Below are positions 25,713-39,161 of a stretch of 64,000 bases of DNA, piece by piece. The stretch covers positions 3,968,001 through 4,032,000 of the forward strand of contig JAMPIT010000350.1 in the NCBI GenBank assembly GCA_026261815.1, in the 5' to 3' direction. Numbering within the stretch: the first letter of the stretch is position 1; each line of letters begins with the position of its first letter. This stretch comes from Monarcha castaneiventris obscurior. Its lineage: Eukaryota; Chordata; Aves; Passeriformes; Monarchidae. Both the position numbers and the translations under genes were made by a program. The notes beneath the pieces are model-generated. The model saw nothing but the letters and a program-made list of their open reading frames with translations. It had not been told where the DNA came from and ran no database searches.

Positions 25713-26309
25713 TGTCTTGGGGTGACTTTATGATGTGTATTCCCTATCACTGCTCTGTGGCCAGACACGATTTCTGTGCCTTTCTGTGTCTTTAAAACTG
25801 GGTGCAAGAGAAAGAAAAAAAAAGTCAGATGAACTTTTCAAAGCAGTTTGTGCTCCAAGGTGTGTGCTTCTGAGGTGCCAAGAGTGGAGAAAGCACCCTT
25901 TAATATTTTTCAGCCAGTTTTCATCTCTGTTTTCTCCAGAGAGAGATGGAGAGATAAACTTTTTTTTTCCCCTGAGACTTTGGCTTCTTCTTCTTCTCTT
26001 CTGGAACTGTTCAGAACTTTCCACCAAGGCCCGGAGGGGGCCCAGGCTGACCCAGCTCCAAAGAGGAGAATGAGAGAGACCACACCCAAAGAAAGGACTC
26101 TGAGAATTTACCAGGTTCTCTCCACAGTGAGAGGTTTTATTATTTAGCATTATTCTTTTCCCATTGTGCGTTGTCTCTGTTAAATAAATTTCCCTTTCAT
26201 CCAAGGAAAATTTTTCCTGAAACTGGTGGGGGAGGGGTGGCTGAAACCTGCCTTCTATCAGAGGACTTTCATTTTGGATGTTCCTCTGAATTGGTCTCAA
26301 ATCAGGACA
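25713..26309 (+). mobile_element. Solo LTR, 597 bp, avian endogenous retrovirus type
   Basis: The element starts with TGTCTTGGGGTGACTTTATG, ends with CAAATCAGGACA, and is flanked by a perfect 5-bp direct repeat, CAGAG. The TG...CA ends and the target duplication are diagnostic of retroviral integration. A polyadenylation signal AATAAA lies at 26183-26188, about 120 bp before the end, as expected for an R-U5 boundary, so the LTR is in plus orientation. There is no internal retroviral sequence on either side, so it is a solo LTR left by recombination between two LTRs. The 5-bp duplication would suit an ERVL-like or similar lineage, which is inference. The 190-codon minus frame inside it is incidental. 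Confidence 0.9.
26183..26188 (+). promoter_or_regulatory. AATAAA polyadenylation signal of the 597-bp LTR
   Basis: AATAAA in TTAAATAAATTTCCC, positioned about 120 bp from the LTR end. It fixes the orientation of the element. Confidence 0.75.
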
Positions 26310-26314
26310 CAGAG
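26310..26314. repeat. Target site duplication, right copy (CAGAG)
   Basis: Exact match to 25708-25712. Confidence 0.85.
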
Positions 26315-27638
26315 GCTTGAAAGTGGCAAGATTCTGACTGGAGTATCAATGACATCGTGCAGTGGGGCATGGAGGGCTACAGTGCAGAGCCTGGACTCAG
26401 GTGCTCACACAGCACCAGTGTGCAACACAATGCCATGAAAATACAGGATGTTGATGGCTTCCAGGCAGTGGGCAGGGGCTGCTGAGGGGCTGCACTGGCT
26501 GCATCACTCCGTTCTGATATGGCTACATAAAACCACTGAGGTCCTCCTTGCCAGGAAATGCTGAAAAAAGTCTGTAAGTTTGAGCAACAAATTATACTCC
26601 AAACTTCTACAAAAAAGAAAGACAATGTGACTGGGAAGGGAAAGAAAAATATGTAAGATCTGGTGTAATGATTAGATATCTTACTGACATTACTGTTTCA
26701 TGAAGAGATGAGGGAGCTTCGGGAAAATTACTGCTGAAGTTTGGGTTTGTCAACAGCAACATAATTCAGTGAGTACTTCTTATAACACTAAACTGGGAGC
26801 AGCTACTGTTGCAGTGGAACTGTCATTAAATCTCATGAAATTTTTAGCTGTAATTTGACTTGAAAGCAGAATTGGAGGCAGCAACTGTCTTAATCCTCTT
26901 TTGTTAATTCAAAATTAGATGTCATTTGGATTTTGCACCAAATCTTAGAGGATTCTCTGGTGCAGTGCTTGCTGCATTCTAGTTTTTAAATGTTCACAGA
27001 ATTTGGCAGTACTTCTCAAAACTTTAGTGCTTGATATAAGAGCAAGAAATTGATGTGGAACATATTTTAATTGTTTATTTTAAGCTTAATCTTAGTTTTT
27101 TAACCTTGCACTGCAGACCCCAGGAATGACCTCTATGGCTTTCTTTTTTTAGATCACAAATGTGTAGGAACTGATGTTTGGTCCAGAAGACGCATTTATT
27201 CATACTTGTCTTGGAACATTTAGACAATAACCATGAAAGAATATTCCCATATTTAGTCCATGATTAGGACCTCAAAAGAGAAGATAGCATCTGAATGCCT
27301 CAAAACACAGGCAACTGTGGCAGCATGGCAGATGCTGGAACAGTTTCCTGTTGGAATGCTTGATGATATGCAAATGTAGCCCCACACTGTATGTGTTACA
27401 TGGTGCTGGAGGATTGTAAATGCTAGAAGAAAAATGTCACTGTGTCACTTTCAGGGTAATTGCTAGGGAGCAAGGCTGATTTCCTTAAAATGTGGAGTCA
27501 GAGCTCTCTGATGAATGGATCTAAGAGTTCATTTTTATCTACAGTACAGAGAATCTGATGTTTACCCTTCATTTTCTGTGTGCCCTTTTTTTCCTCCAAA
27601 GGAATAACAACAACAACAACAATTCCTCTTCTGCCCTC

Positions 27639-27672
27639 ATTTGAAAGGATAAGAATTTGAAAGGATAAGAAG
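27639..27672. repeat. Short tandem duplication, 17-bp unit
   Basis: ATTTGAAAGGATAAGA occurs twice head to tail. It lies just after a (CAA)n run, suggesting replication slippage. Confidence 0.75.
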
Positions 27673-29227
27673 ACTTTTCTAGCTTAAATAGCCCTACAAG
27701 TTTCTCATTTCTCAAAGCACTATCCTCTGGGGGTAAGAGAAAGCTGTTTCCAGAAAAATAACTAAGTATTTAAAAGGAACTAAATATTTCTCCTTTCTGT
27801 TTCAAAGCCAGCATTTTTATAAAACCTTGGAATGGACCCTGTGCAAGGATGAAATAATCCCATAAAACCATTTCCATAAGTGGTGTAATTTTTGATACTG
27901 CAGCACAAAGAGGATGGAACAGAAATGTTCAGTGACTGAATAGAAATGTTGCAGATAAACTGAAACTCACTGATATAATCCTCCAATTTAATAAGCCCAA
28001 AGAGTATATAAATAATTGAACATTGTATTCACCTTCCGGCTACATTAGTTTTAAACTTGCATCTGTTACCTTGAAAGGCTAAGACTTATTTTTTAACAGT
28101 GAAAAGAAAGCTGAAACTGTCACGTAGCATGAGTTTACCAGCAGCTGCTACTTGTGTGAAAACACAATCAGTTTTGAAACCAAAACAAACCCAAAAAACT
28201 TCACCGATCACTTTATAGCTGGCTTTCAGACAAGAGCTCAGGACTGAAGGTGTTGTCATCTTCTTGGACAGGGTTTATGAGGCCTACCACAAATACAGTC
28301 CATGTACTCAAGTGGCTGCCAGCTTTGAAAAATCATGCCATTTTTGGGGTCCTGTCAGACCTTATCTGCAAAGCTTCCACAAGATCCAAAATTTAGTAAA
28401 TTTACTAAATTACTCTGTCCCATAAGGAAACTTTGGTTACTTCTCCCATGCTAATGAATGCTTGAGTTCTGAATCAAGGCTACTCAAAAGGGCAGGTGTG
28501 GCTCTGCTTCCACCTCTCCTGATGTGGAGATTCTAAGGGAAGGGAAGAGTCAATAACCAACACTTTCCACAGGAGATGAAGAGGGAGCAAAATTAGCCAA
28601 GTGCTCAAGAAAAACTGTACTGTGCATATTCTCTTCTTATCTGAAAATTGTCACATTAGTCTGCTCAGAACTGCAGAGAAACAGAGAAGAAAAAATATGC
28701 TGCAGCTGTTAACCTAGACTGGGTTCTCCATTAATGAAGTCTTCCATGGGCCATTTAAAGCGAACTTGAATTAGCCAGATCATAAGACTGGATTCATTTT
28801 CCCTGGAAAAGGGTAACAAAACTGACCACAGGGAAGAAGGAGATAACTGTCCTGCATTTTCTAACCCTGGGTACTGTGGTTTTCCTTAGACACAGACACC
28901 CAACAAATGCAAACAGGCAGCTGCAGAGAATATTTTAATCTGGGCAGACAATAGTAGAGTAACTCCATGGCTGGGCAGATAACTAGAAAAAGCATCAGAA
29001 GACATCAGATCACCTTTATATTTACAGAATATTTTCTAAGAACAGAAAAAAAAAGACAAAACAAGAAAGACAATTTAAAAAACATCCTTAGGTTTAAGTT
29101 GTCTACGGTTTTTTGAGGAGGTGGTATTTTGTTTTGGTTTTTTTCTTCCCCACATATTTTATTTGCAAAATGTGACTAGATCCTGAATTTTCTAAGCTTC
29201 CCACTACAGTTGTCCTGAAGAGAAACT

Positions 29228-29268
29228 CATTATCATTAAGTAAGGATCATTATCATTAAATAAGGAAA
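29228..29268. repeat. Short tandem duplication, about 20-bp unit
   Basis: CATTATCATTAAGTAAGGAT is followed directly by CATTATCATTAAATAAGGAA, with two mismatches. Confidence 0.75.
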
Positions 29269-29307
29269 GTAAAAACAATGGATTTTAGAGCAGAAATTCA
29301 AAGGTCC

Positions 29308-29336
29308 TTTATATATATTTTACATATATATATATC
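29308..29336. repeat. TA-rich microsatellite
   Basis: Two short (TA)n runs separated by TTTTACA. Confidence 0.8.
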
Positions 29337-30652
29337 TTCATACATTGATAAACTGTGTGATGTTTCAATATACAGAGTAATAACAGGTTGACATTCCTGT
29401 TCTGTTGTTTTAATGGAATTTTGGGAAGTATTTCAAGAATTCCTAAAAAATTGCTGTATCTCTCTTCCTTCCCCATGCAATAGAGAATAATAGGGAATAA
29501 ATAGGGATAAAACTACTTACACTGTGCTGGTGAGAGACAGCAAACATTTCCTAATCCTTTGTGGAAAATTGGGGAAACATTCCTTTAACTCTGAACTGAG
29601 TTTCTAGTGAGAAAAATTTCCAGAAAGAAAAAGATTCCTTCAAAGGGTTGCACGAGGCGAGATCCCTTAATGGGACCATGGTCGCACCTCAGGAGAGCAG
29701 CATTTCAGCTGTAATTTATTTGACAAGTTGTTTACAGACTTTGTCTGCCAGCATCCAAAATTTTTTCTTGCCACTGCAGATTCATTTGACACAAAAACTG
29801 TAAATGGTATCTATAGCTGCATGTGGAAGTGCATCAGCAGTATGAGCACTTCTGTTTCTGGGCCTTTCATTGACTGGGGAGGAAATATCTTCCACCTGAA
29901 ATGACAAGACACCGTGACAACCATGCCCATGAGTCTGTGACAGGTTTCTTTTCGAGTGGCTTCCCTGGGACTTGTCCTTCTCTGTTCATTCCCAGCATCT
30001 GTATGCTGCTTTTAGCATGCAGCAGATGCCTGCTCTCTTGGGTATCTAAAGAGAATCCATTAAATAACCACCCTGCTACAGCCATGAAAAGAGTTTTTTC
30101 TGATGCCTCAGAAAGTGTGTTTGGAAGCCATTGCTAGCAATGCATGTCAAGCAAAAGCATGACTGAGTATTTAGTGTGGAAAAAGCATCCCTCGGGAGAG
30201 AGTAAACTCAGTTTTAGAAAAGCAAGGTATGGTGTAAGGTGAGCTCTAGGGACATTTCCTTTTCTTTCCCTCAAAACTACTTACTCTAGTCCTTCTGCAG
30301 AAGCTTACTTCCATGAACAAAACACACATCTTCCTTTTCTCACTCTCCTCCCCATTACCTGCCACTCAGCTTTCTGAATTGCAGTAGGGGATGCAGAACG
30401 CTGGTTGAAATATCTTCTCCTGGTTAATGTGGAAAGACAACACAGAACGCATCTGGAGAACAGAAAGAGCTGGATTCTCCCAGAGCTGCCTTATGGACCC
30501 TGCATTAAACATCAGGTTGACAAAAAGGCCAGCCTGACAAAACAAAAAGGCCAACAAGCGCCCTGCTAACAAGTTGAGGCAGTCAGGAGAGGAGTGACAA
30601 CTGAGTCCTCTGCCTGAGCCTGTGACCCAAGCCAGGCTGGGAAGAGCAGCTG

Positions 30653-30698
30653 ACCAGGGCTTCAGTCTTGTTAGAACCAGGGCTTCAGTCTTGTTAGA
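30653..30698. repeat. Perfect 23-bp tandem duplication
   Basis: The 23-bp unit beginning ACCAGGGCTTCAGTCTTG is present twice without a mismatch (30653-30675 and 30676-30698). Perfect identity suggests a recent duplication or an assembly slip. Confidence 0.9.
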
Positions 30699-33600
30699 AC
30701 CCCACTGAGGGGGAATGGTCTCATGAGGGATGTCTGTCTTGGATGTGCTCTTTGGGACTTGTGATTATTTAGGAGTTAGCCAGTGGCTTCTGACAGGATT
30801 GTCTAAGGGGCATTGGAGTAACCACATAAAAATATTTTTGTCTAACTGGCAGCTTAATGATATTTTGCCATGAGTCTGGAGCAATGTGGCTCATTGTGTG
30901 GGAGTCCAGACAGATATAATTCATGTTTTGTTCTGCCTGTGAGAGAAACCTTAAAAGTCTGAGGAATTTATTCCCCTTTAAGCTGAAGGATAATTGGATA
31001 ACAGAGCCTGCCATTAAGATAATCACTGCACATCTGCTGCCTGTGGCATTTCTGGACAATACCTAACAGACCCTTCCTGCTTGGCAGCGCCTGAAAGCAT
31101 TGGTCTTCAGTTCCCAATCCTTCCCATCGTCTGCACAGGGAGACAACTCAGGGGCCAACAGTTCTCAGTTTTCACAGTGGGTGATTGTTGTGCAGTCCTT
31201 AAAAGCCAAAGAAATCCTTTAGTTTAGCTCATTGTTTGGAAGGTTAACAGTGGGCTGAAAGACCTGACCTGCAGTTTCCAAAAATAACAGCCATTAAATC
31301 TTAGAATGGGAGTTTTGGTATAATACTCAAGGAAAATGATCTTTGATTAGTGTAGCTGCTGGGAGCTGGCAAGTTCACATGTGGCTGGGGAAGCAGAGAA
31401 GAAGTGAAATCGGGTAAAATCACTGATCTGGAGCCAGAAGATGGCCAAAGTGGCTGAGAAGAGAACTTTGAAAAGAGCTCCACCACTGTCCTCTCCAGCT
31501 GCATCCATTGGCAATATGCTGATCCCTTGCCCTGTTTGCAGGTTACCCGCCCTGAGGGATGGGAAGGGTGGGGAATGCTGGCCTTTAAACCAGTTCAGTT
31601 TTCAAACTCACTCTTTACCTCTTTCTCCTCAACTGTTTCCTCTGCCTTAGAGAGATGAACTTATTCCTAAATAAAACTTAGCAGCTCAGAAATGGTTGAT
31701 TATCTGGGATCAATCAAAATTACATTCAACCTGAAATTGCATTTGATGTTTTCAAGTAATGTGTATGCGTGACAGGTTAAATATAGCAAAAAGATCAGAA
31801 AAACACAGTGTAAAACAAAATGTATTTGCCAACATGCAACATCATAAACCAGCAGATCAATAAACAATTTTTAGATTATGAAGAAGCATCAACCTTTCTC
31901 ATGAGTTACAGAGTTCTATTTATCATCAAACATTTTCTACTTTTTGCTTTTAAACATAGTAAAAGACAGAGTTCTATCAACTAGCAGTCCCACAGCCCAA
32001 ATTTTAGGAAAAAACACACTGAACTGATTTGCCAGACTGGTTGGAATGGAAGTGACTTGCATGTTGCTTTCTGTGACATTGCATGACAGTGTAAGAGCTT
32101 ACAAACACCAGGAGAGGTGTTCATATTTTCCTGTCCTATGAGATTACACAGCCTGAAATAGCAATTCCTCTTCAGGGATGCTACTTCAAGGCCTGCAATG
32201 CTTCACATCACATTTTTGCTACATTTTCTGGTACATAGGGTTTTGCAACCCTTCAACTACTGGAACTGAAATTTTGAAGTAAGCTTCTGCCTGTCATTGA
32301 AGCATACCTGAAATAACGGAAATACGCACTTTTCTTTAAGAATTAGACTGGGGTGTGGGGTAATATGGTGCCAGCCTCTTCTAAAACCACACAGATGAGC
32401 TTGCCTTTGAAATTCTCTCAAATTGTGCTTCAAAGGAGGTGTGCCCTTGTTCAGCTAAGTGCTTCACTTTGTGCTGCCAGTATCAACTCACATTTGGCCA
32501 TACTCTGCAGTTTTCAAAGCCTGAAATATGCATCTACTCAGCTGATGCTACCAAGAACTGGTTTCTAAACTCTTCAGACATTTTATATAGATGGAGTACA
32601 TGCAGCAGAGAGCTTATCAATATCTATAGGAGAAGTGGTGTAGGGTAAGAAAACTGGTTCTGGTTTTGTGGTGTTAGGGAGACTTAAATGGACATTGCCT
32701 AATTAAAGAAATGGGCACTGGGGGAAAGGAGGAAGAAGTGGGATATAGTAACAAGAAGAGACAAACTCATAACTGGATTTTGGTTTAGAAACTTAAGGGT
32801 TGGCAAGAGGATATTAAAGGTGGATGGATAAAGGCATCAGGAAACTGCTGCTGGAAGGAGGATCTGGTCAGACAGATGATTTGTGATAATTACAGTGATG
32901 GGACTGAAAACCAGAAATAGCTGGGGAAGGAAAGGTGAGGTCCTTTGGAGACTCAGAGAGACTCCAGAGACTGAGAGAGGAGACTAATGGAGACCGGCAA
33001 GGATGAAGCTAGAGGATAAGGCAAGTACTTCGGGATGAGTTAAAAACTAAGGAATTCTGTTCTCAGCTGCTTACTGCTGCTTCCTTGTCTTTTGGGACAG
33101 CTCTAGGAAAAGTTTGTGACTGCTAGGTCTCCCCAGACTGACCTGTTCAGTGCCCAGCTTAGCCTCTGCCTGTGTGTGACAATGCTCCCATGTCCTCCAG
33201 CACCTCAGCAAACACATAAGAGGAAGTAGATGCAGGATGGTTCCTATGCCCCCACCTTTCCTTTGATTGTACGATTATCCAGAGAGAATCAGGCTAGTAT
33301 GGGATTTCTACATAGGCAGGAATAGGCTATTTAATGCAGTCATCCTTTCAGCCTGAGAGGAGGGGAAACTGCTGGAAAGGTGACACACTAACAGCTCCCT
33401 CAACAGCACAACAAAGAAGTTACATTCAGGGCTTCTGGCAATGCCTCTAACCTTGCAACAGACCAAGTATTTCCCAGTTGTTTCCCATTTATTTCATCCA
33501 TATGCTGCTAAGCATTTCAGAACAACAGCCGAGTTACAGAAGAGACATAGTTTGGGGGCTTAGAGGTTTATTTTTCGATTCATCCCCAACGTGTTTTCCC

Positions 33601-36600
33601 TTTCTGTATTACTCAGGTATGTCCAAGAACTGCTTCTTTCTCTCACGGATGCTTTTTTTCCCTTCATAATGCATGAAGAATTCCTGTTGTCCAAGCACTG
33701 TGCGTTTAGAAGACAGATTTCCTCTCTTCTATAGTAAAACGCTAAATCCACTAGAGGGGGCATCTATCCTACCCGATCTTGGCCGTACTGAAAGTCCCTC
33801 GAGTTTTCCTTTGGCTTTTCAGACTCCTCCTTTCCTCCCCCTCGACTACCCACCCTACTCCACTGCTGGGCAAGGTCCTAATGTGGCCTTTTCATTGCAA
33901 TCAACTAAATCTTTCCATGTGAACAAACATTTACAAAGTCCAAAACCTATATGGTGTTTATCATAATTGTTTTCAAGCTCTGTGGGGTAGTCCATCTTTC
34001 ATCCAGATGCTTCCGTACCCATTTAACAAGACTAAAATTGTAGAGGAAAGATATGAGCTTCCTGCAAGAAAGTTATCACGTATTGACTCTATTGGTCTTT
34101 CAATATCAAGTTTAAAAAAACACAACAAACCCAACTAAATTATATAGGACCTGACAAAGTAGAGAACTGAGTTACAGAATAGAGAAATGGATTGGCATGT
34201 ATCACAGTAATGAGTCTAAAGGACTGAAGACATTCATACATAAATGTCCTTTTAAACTTTGAGGGGATGGCACCTGGCCCCAAGACTGCAGCAATAGCTT
34301 TGAACTGCTCTTTTGTCACAGGCTGCAGCAACTTGTTATCTCCTATAGCTGTGCAGAATATTAGAGGAGAAGCTTTGTATATGGCTCCCCATATCAGTGC
34401 TCAAGGCTGCTGTGTCGCGTTGAGATGGAATTGTGGGGCATGGCTATTCAAAGCTTGCACCATTCTTCAATTTAGTAAGCACCGTGTCAACGTAAAATAA
34501 TGTGACTGATTCCCACCTCAATATAAAGTGTTCACAAAATGAAAGAGGTTGAAAGAAATACCAAACAGCAACAGTAATAATCTCTCCTCACATCCATCAT
34601 GTTAATTTAGAAACTCAGGGAGGCAATAAAAGAGAATTGAAAATAGAACTTGCTTATAGAGCCCTAGCAGTACCCGTGGTCTGAGGTTTACCACATCCCG
34701 CAAGGCCAGAGAAGGATTGATCAGTGTTCTAATGATTATTTGTCAAATCTGATTTCCATAATGAAGGTACTGGGACTAATGTTTTCCTGACAGATTAGTC
34801 CACACTTTCATAGATCATATTCTCCTGTTGTTCAAACTAATTTTACCTCTTCTCAGTTCTGCTTCTACATTGCGTCTCAGCTGAAATTTCACCATAATTC
34901 AAAAAAATTTTTGTTCCAGCTTTTTTGGCTGAAAATATTATGGAAATTTATCTTTGGTACATTTCTTCCCTATAAACCTAACTTTGGTAAAAAAAAGAAT
35001 TCTGTTCAACACATATCCTAACTTTGGTCCTTCCACCAAGAATAACAGATGTTCAAAGTTTCTAGGAAAAGCACTTTGGTATACATCAGCAAGTAGAACC
35101 CATCTGGAGCTCTCCAGTGCTAGACTTACTTGAATAACAGTGCAAGCTGCCTACACTGAGTGCTTTCCAAAGCATGGCAGCAGGGACAGGCCTCTGGGGT
35201 GAATGGCAGAGCAGAGGGAGAGCTGAATGGCTTCAGGTGATGGCTCTAGGTGTCTGAGCAACCGCAACTATATTACTGTTTTCTGTGAAAGGAAAGACCT
35301 AAGTTACTTCAGATTAATAAAAGTTGGACCCCAACCCTCGTTACAGAAGAAACAATGATAAGAATAGTTTAGCTTATATGTTAAAGTGCTGCCAGCAAAC
35401 TACAGATTGGACCAGAAAATTTGTTTTTTCTTTCCTGTATTGCTTACAGGTGAGAAGACTCTGAACACAATGGTGTGAACAGAAGCCAACAGGAGCAGTA
35501 ACTATTCCCCTACTGCTGGTCATCAGGTCTCATCATGTTCCCAGAAGCATTACCCACCCCAGTGCAGTCAGAAACACTGGATCCTACTCTCCTACTCTGT
35601 TCCTTACCAAAACACAATAGGAAAATATCTGGTGTTAGAATATAAGACATTTGTTTAGCCTTTTAGCTCATATTGCATATTGAATTTCAGTAGGCATCTG
35701 CACGGAGACCAGTCTGGGAGAGACACAGCTGAAGGGAACTTAAGAGACTGGCCTGCAAAATACATTGCTCTATATTGAATTTTCTGAAGAAATATGAAAG
35801 TAATACATGCAAGACATTGCATAGCATAAAATGTTTTGAAACAAAATATATTCAAAATTAGTTTTCGAAGAGCAGACAAAAGAACTCAGAATGTATTAGA
35901 CGGAAGCACAAAATGTGATTAAAAGTAAATGGCATGTGATAAATTGAATATACAAAATTAAATGAGATGTCATGGTCAAATGGGAGAAGTCATACTGTAT
36001 GGAAAGAGGGGATACCAAATTGGAGATGATAAATACTGACCTGAGTATATGGCACTGAAACACTGACATCACTCAGCAGATGAAGAGTGGTGTGAGCTAA
36101 GGCAAAGGACAGAAGGGAAGCAAATACCCTCTGATGCATACAAAGGCACAAGTTTAACATGAAGGACTGTCAGGTATGTCATATCTATAAACTATTAAGA
36201 TACTGATGGAAAAGAAGTCCGGTCTGAAAGCTGTGTATCTACCTCAGACTTCCAAAAGAGTTTTACCTTTAAGTCTTTTGAGAGGAAAAGTCTCAGAGAA
36301 TTCATGCAAATGAAGCCTAAATGTGGTAAACTATGAGAGACTATGATTTACTACAAAAATTTGATCCAGTCACAATACACCAAAGAACACTGAGCAATAT
36401 GGTGGCAAATTTTTATCTCATTAACTTGATTCTGATAATAAGGCTTTTGAAAATACTTTTCTAACATTAAAAAGCATATATGAGAGTTTACCTGAGAAAA
36501 AGGAACTGTATTAACAGCTACAGAAAATACAGAAACTAAAGAAAAAAAACCCTCTTGTGATTGCTTTGAGAAATCACAATCTTGTAGTCATGAAAGCAGC

Positions 36601-37279
36601 ATTTTCATTTCTAGAAAAGGAGATGAAGAAAGTTTGACACGCTGCTAGCACAGCAATCAGTGCAGCCTGTGTCATACTCACGTGCATTCTTTCTGCACTC
36701 ACAGAGGATATTTTCCTGTTCACAAATTTTGCCAAATCTCCCCTCCTCTGAGCTGCATTGCTGGGTGTAGTGCACAGACACACACATCAGACCTTTGCAG
36801 ACAGACCTGAGGTCCCTTTTCCTGCAGCCTGAGAATGTCAGCTCCCCACTGAATAGGCCTGGGCTGCAGCTAGGAAATCCCCAAATCTCTTGGTTTGAAG
36901 ATTTGCAGATCATCAATGAGGAGCAAAAATTATACCGGATTTGAAGATAAACCTTGCCAAAACTGAGTCTTCAGAAAGCTACTCCAAGTAATAAACACAT
37001 TCACTGGAAGTTTTTTTGGTTTTTCACTTTCATTGCTTTGGAACTGATAGAATAAAGGGACACATGATGTGGCTGTAGGGCAGGTTCTCCTTGCCGTAAA
37101 ACCGTGTTTTATCCCGAGGGTTGCAGGTGCTATGACTATCAGAGGAGAGTCTGCCCCACTGGGATTTTAATTCTCAGTCAGAAAAGTTTTGAATCCCCTG
37201 CTGTCAGGATGGTAATCTGAGCCTTACTAAACTTTGCTTGTACTCAGATACCCATCTCCCGAGTGATGTCTCCTTTTTA

Positions 37280-37640
37280 TTACAGCAGCCATCACCCCAG
37301 CTTTCGGTAACAAGGCAGATCATTCTGCAAATGGAAGGAAAAGTTGCAGACCCCTGCTCCCCTCGCTGTGGAGCTGTGGCCACTGCGGGAGGCCAGCACA
37401 ATGAGTCCATTAAAATGCACGAGGCCAAGCCAATCTGCAGTGCATGGGAGAGGCATAATCAGCTTTACCTTCTCATTGTAATGCTTAATAAAAATGGATA
37501 ATAAAGCATTTGGAGTACTGTTGAAGCAAAATGCTTTTTAAAACGAACCTGATAATAAAAGGCTCAGTGGGCTTTCTTGAATCAAGTGGCAGCCTCAAGC
37601 AATCAAAAAGAATTTCCCAAGAGCTTGCTTAATAAAGGAA
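37280..37640. other. Candidate conserved non-coding element
   Basis: A non-repetitive block centred on about 37400-37520, containing CATTAAAATGCACGAGGCCA, CATAATCAGCTTTACC, TTGTAATGCTTAATAAAAAT and AATAAAGCATTTGGAG. The density of TAAT cores, the mixed composition and the absence of transposon or frame make it the best-looking enhancer-type candidate in the window. Without alignment this is impression only. Confidence 0.25.
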
Positions 37641-39142
37641 TAAATGGAAACATTTACTTCACACAGCTCATTCTCCTCATCTTCTGCGGTTAACTGTCTT
37701 TGTGCTTGGGACCCATAGTGATGCCTTCCAGCCCCCTATGGAGTAATAATGTCTAGCACCCCTTTGTCAGGGCAGGCTGCTCACAGACACACAGGCTGCT
37801 TGGATTGCAAGTGCCGAAACCACCTCTGCTTATCAGATGTCCAGGAGAAGATTAAGAAACCTTCTAGTTAAGCCAGAAGAGACAGATAAGGATCAAGCCT
37901 TGTTTCTGTCAGGTCTAAGTGCCAGAAATGTCACCTATGGAGGGTGGTGGGCAATAATTGCAAACGCAGGGCAATGTGCACTTGGACATACAATGTGAGT
38001 GATGTGCATCTGAAGGACATATGGCTATGAGAAACTCAGGGTATAAAACAAGTATTTAAAAGGCATAAACACTGTCTTTATTTCCCAGATCCTTTTAGCT
38101 GTCTCTCAGTCCACAAAATTTGGAGGGCTACTGCACAATGTAAACAAGATATTTTTGTTATTATTTTATAATACTCAACAATTTTTTTGTTTAAGCTTGC
38201 ATCGTTTAAGTGCTGCCCTTTTCCCAGTGCCACCTGATTAGGAGTTGATAGCCTGTAAATGGGAGGTGGAACGGATCATCAGCTCAGACCCACCAGTGAA
38301 GAGCTACCCTTCAATCAAGTACTATGCTTTGTCAGACATTGAGTCCCTTCCAGCAGACACAGACTTTGGCATTAATCACTCTAGATATGATAAATTTTTC
38401 TTTCAATGACGGGAAAACTCTTTAAGTTAAAAAAAAAGAAAAGCCTGATCTATATCCCATTAAAATAAATGGAAGTGCTTCCCTTAACTTAAAAATGAAA
38501 GATGACTTGGCTTTTAATTCATTACCTCATTTCACATGTAAAATAAATCTGGCAAAACTTCTGTTTACCTGCAGTATTGAAACTTGTCAGGAGATGTTAT
38601 GTACTGCAGGGAAAAGTGTCACAGTGCAAGGCAGCATGTTGAAGAGCCCACAGGAAGAAGAGGAACCTTTTGCACAATGATTCAGAGAAACACAGACAGA
38701 CCTCTGACACTACTACAGTCATGGTGAACTGCCACTGTGGTTTACTTTTTTTTTCCCCTAGATGCAATATTCATATACATACAAGCTCTTGCTTTAAAAT
38801 AATTCACTTTCTCTTTTTCTTATTATCTTATATCTCTGCCAACCATTAGTAACAAATTGATGAAATCCATCTTTTCCTTAAAGGATTATCAGCACATGTT
38901 TGGAAGAGACAGTTGGGAAGATGCATCTGTTTATGCATTCCAGTCTTGTGACAAAGTAAAATATTTAGCAGTTTGCTAATGAAGGTGGAAAATGGAATGT
39001 GTTCCACAGAACAAAGCAATCCTTTGAGAACCTGCTTAATGAGATGAAGGTTAGTTGATGACACAGTCTGTGGTTTAAAGTCCCAAACTACCTGTGTGGA
39101 AGAAAAGATACAAATAAGAAAGAAATTAAAGTCCCCCTTTTT

Positions 39143-39161
39143 TTCTTTTTTTTTTTTTTTC
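39143..39161. repeat. Poly-T run
   Basis: Nearly pure T run with one C, followed by CCAAAG. Confidence 0.85.

Noticed and set aside
25728..26300. 190-codon minus-strand frame
   Set aside because: It lies entirely within the 597-bp solo LTR, antisense to it, with no recognisable domain.
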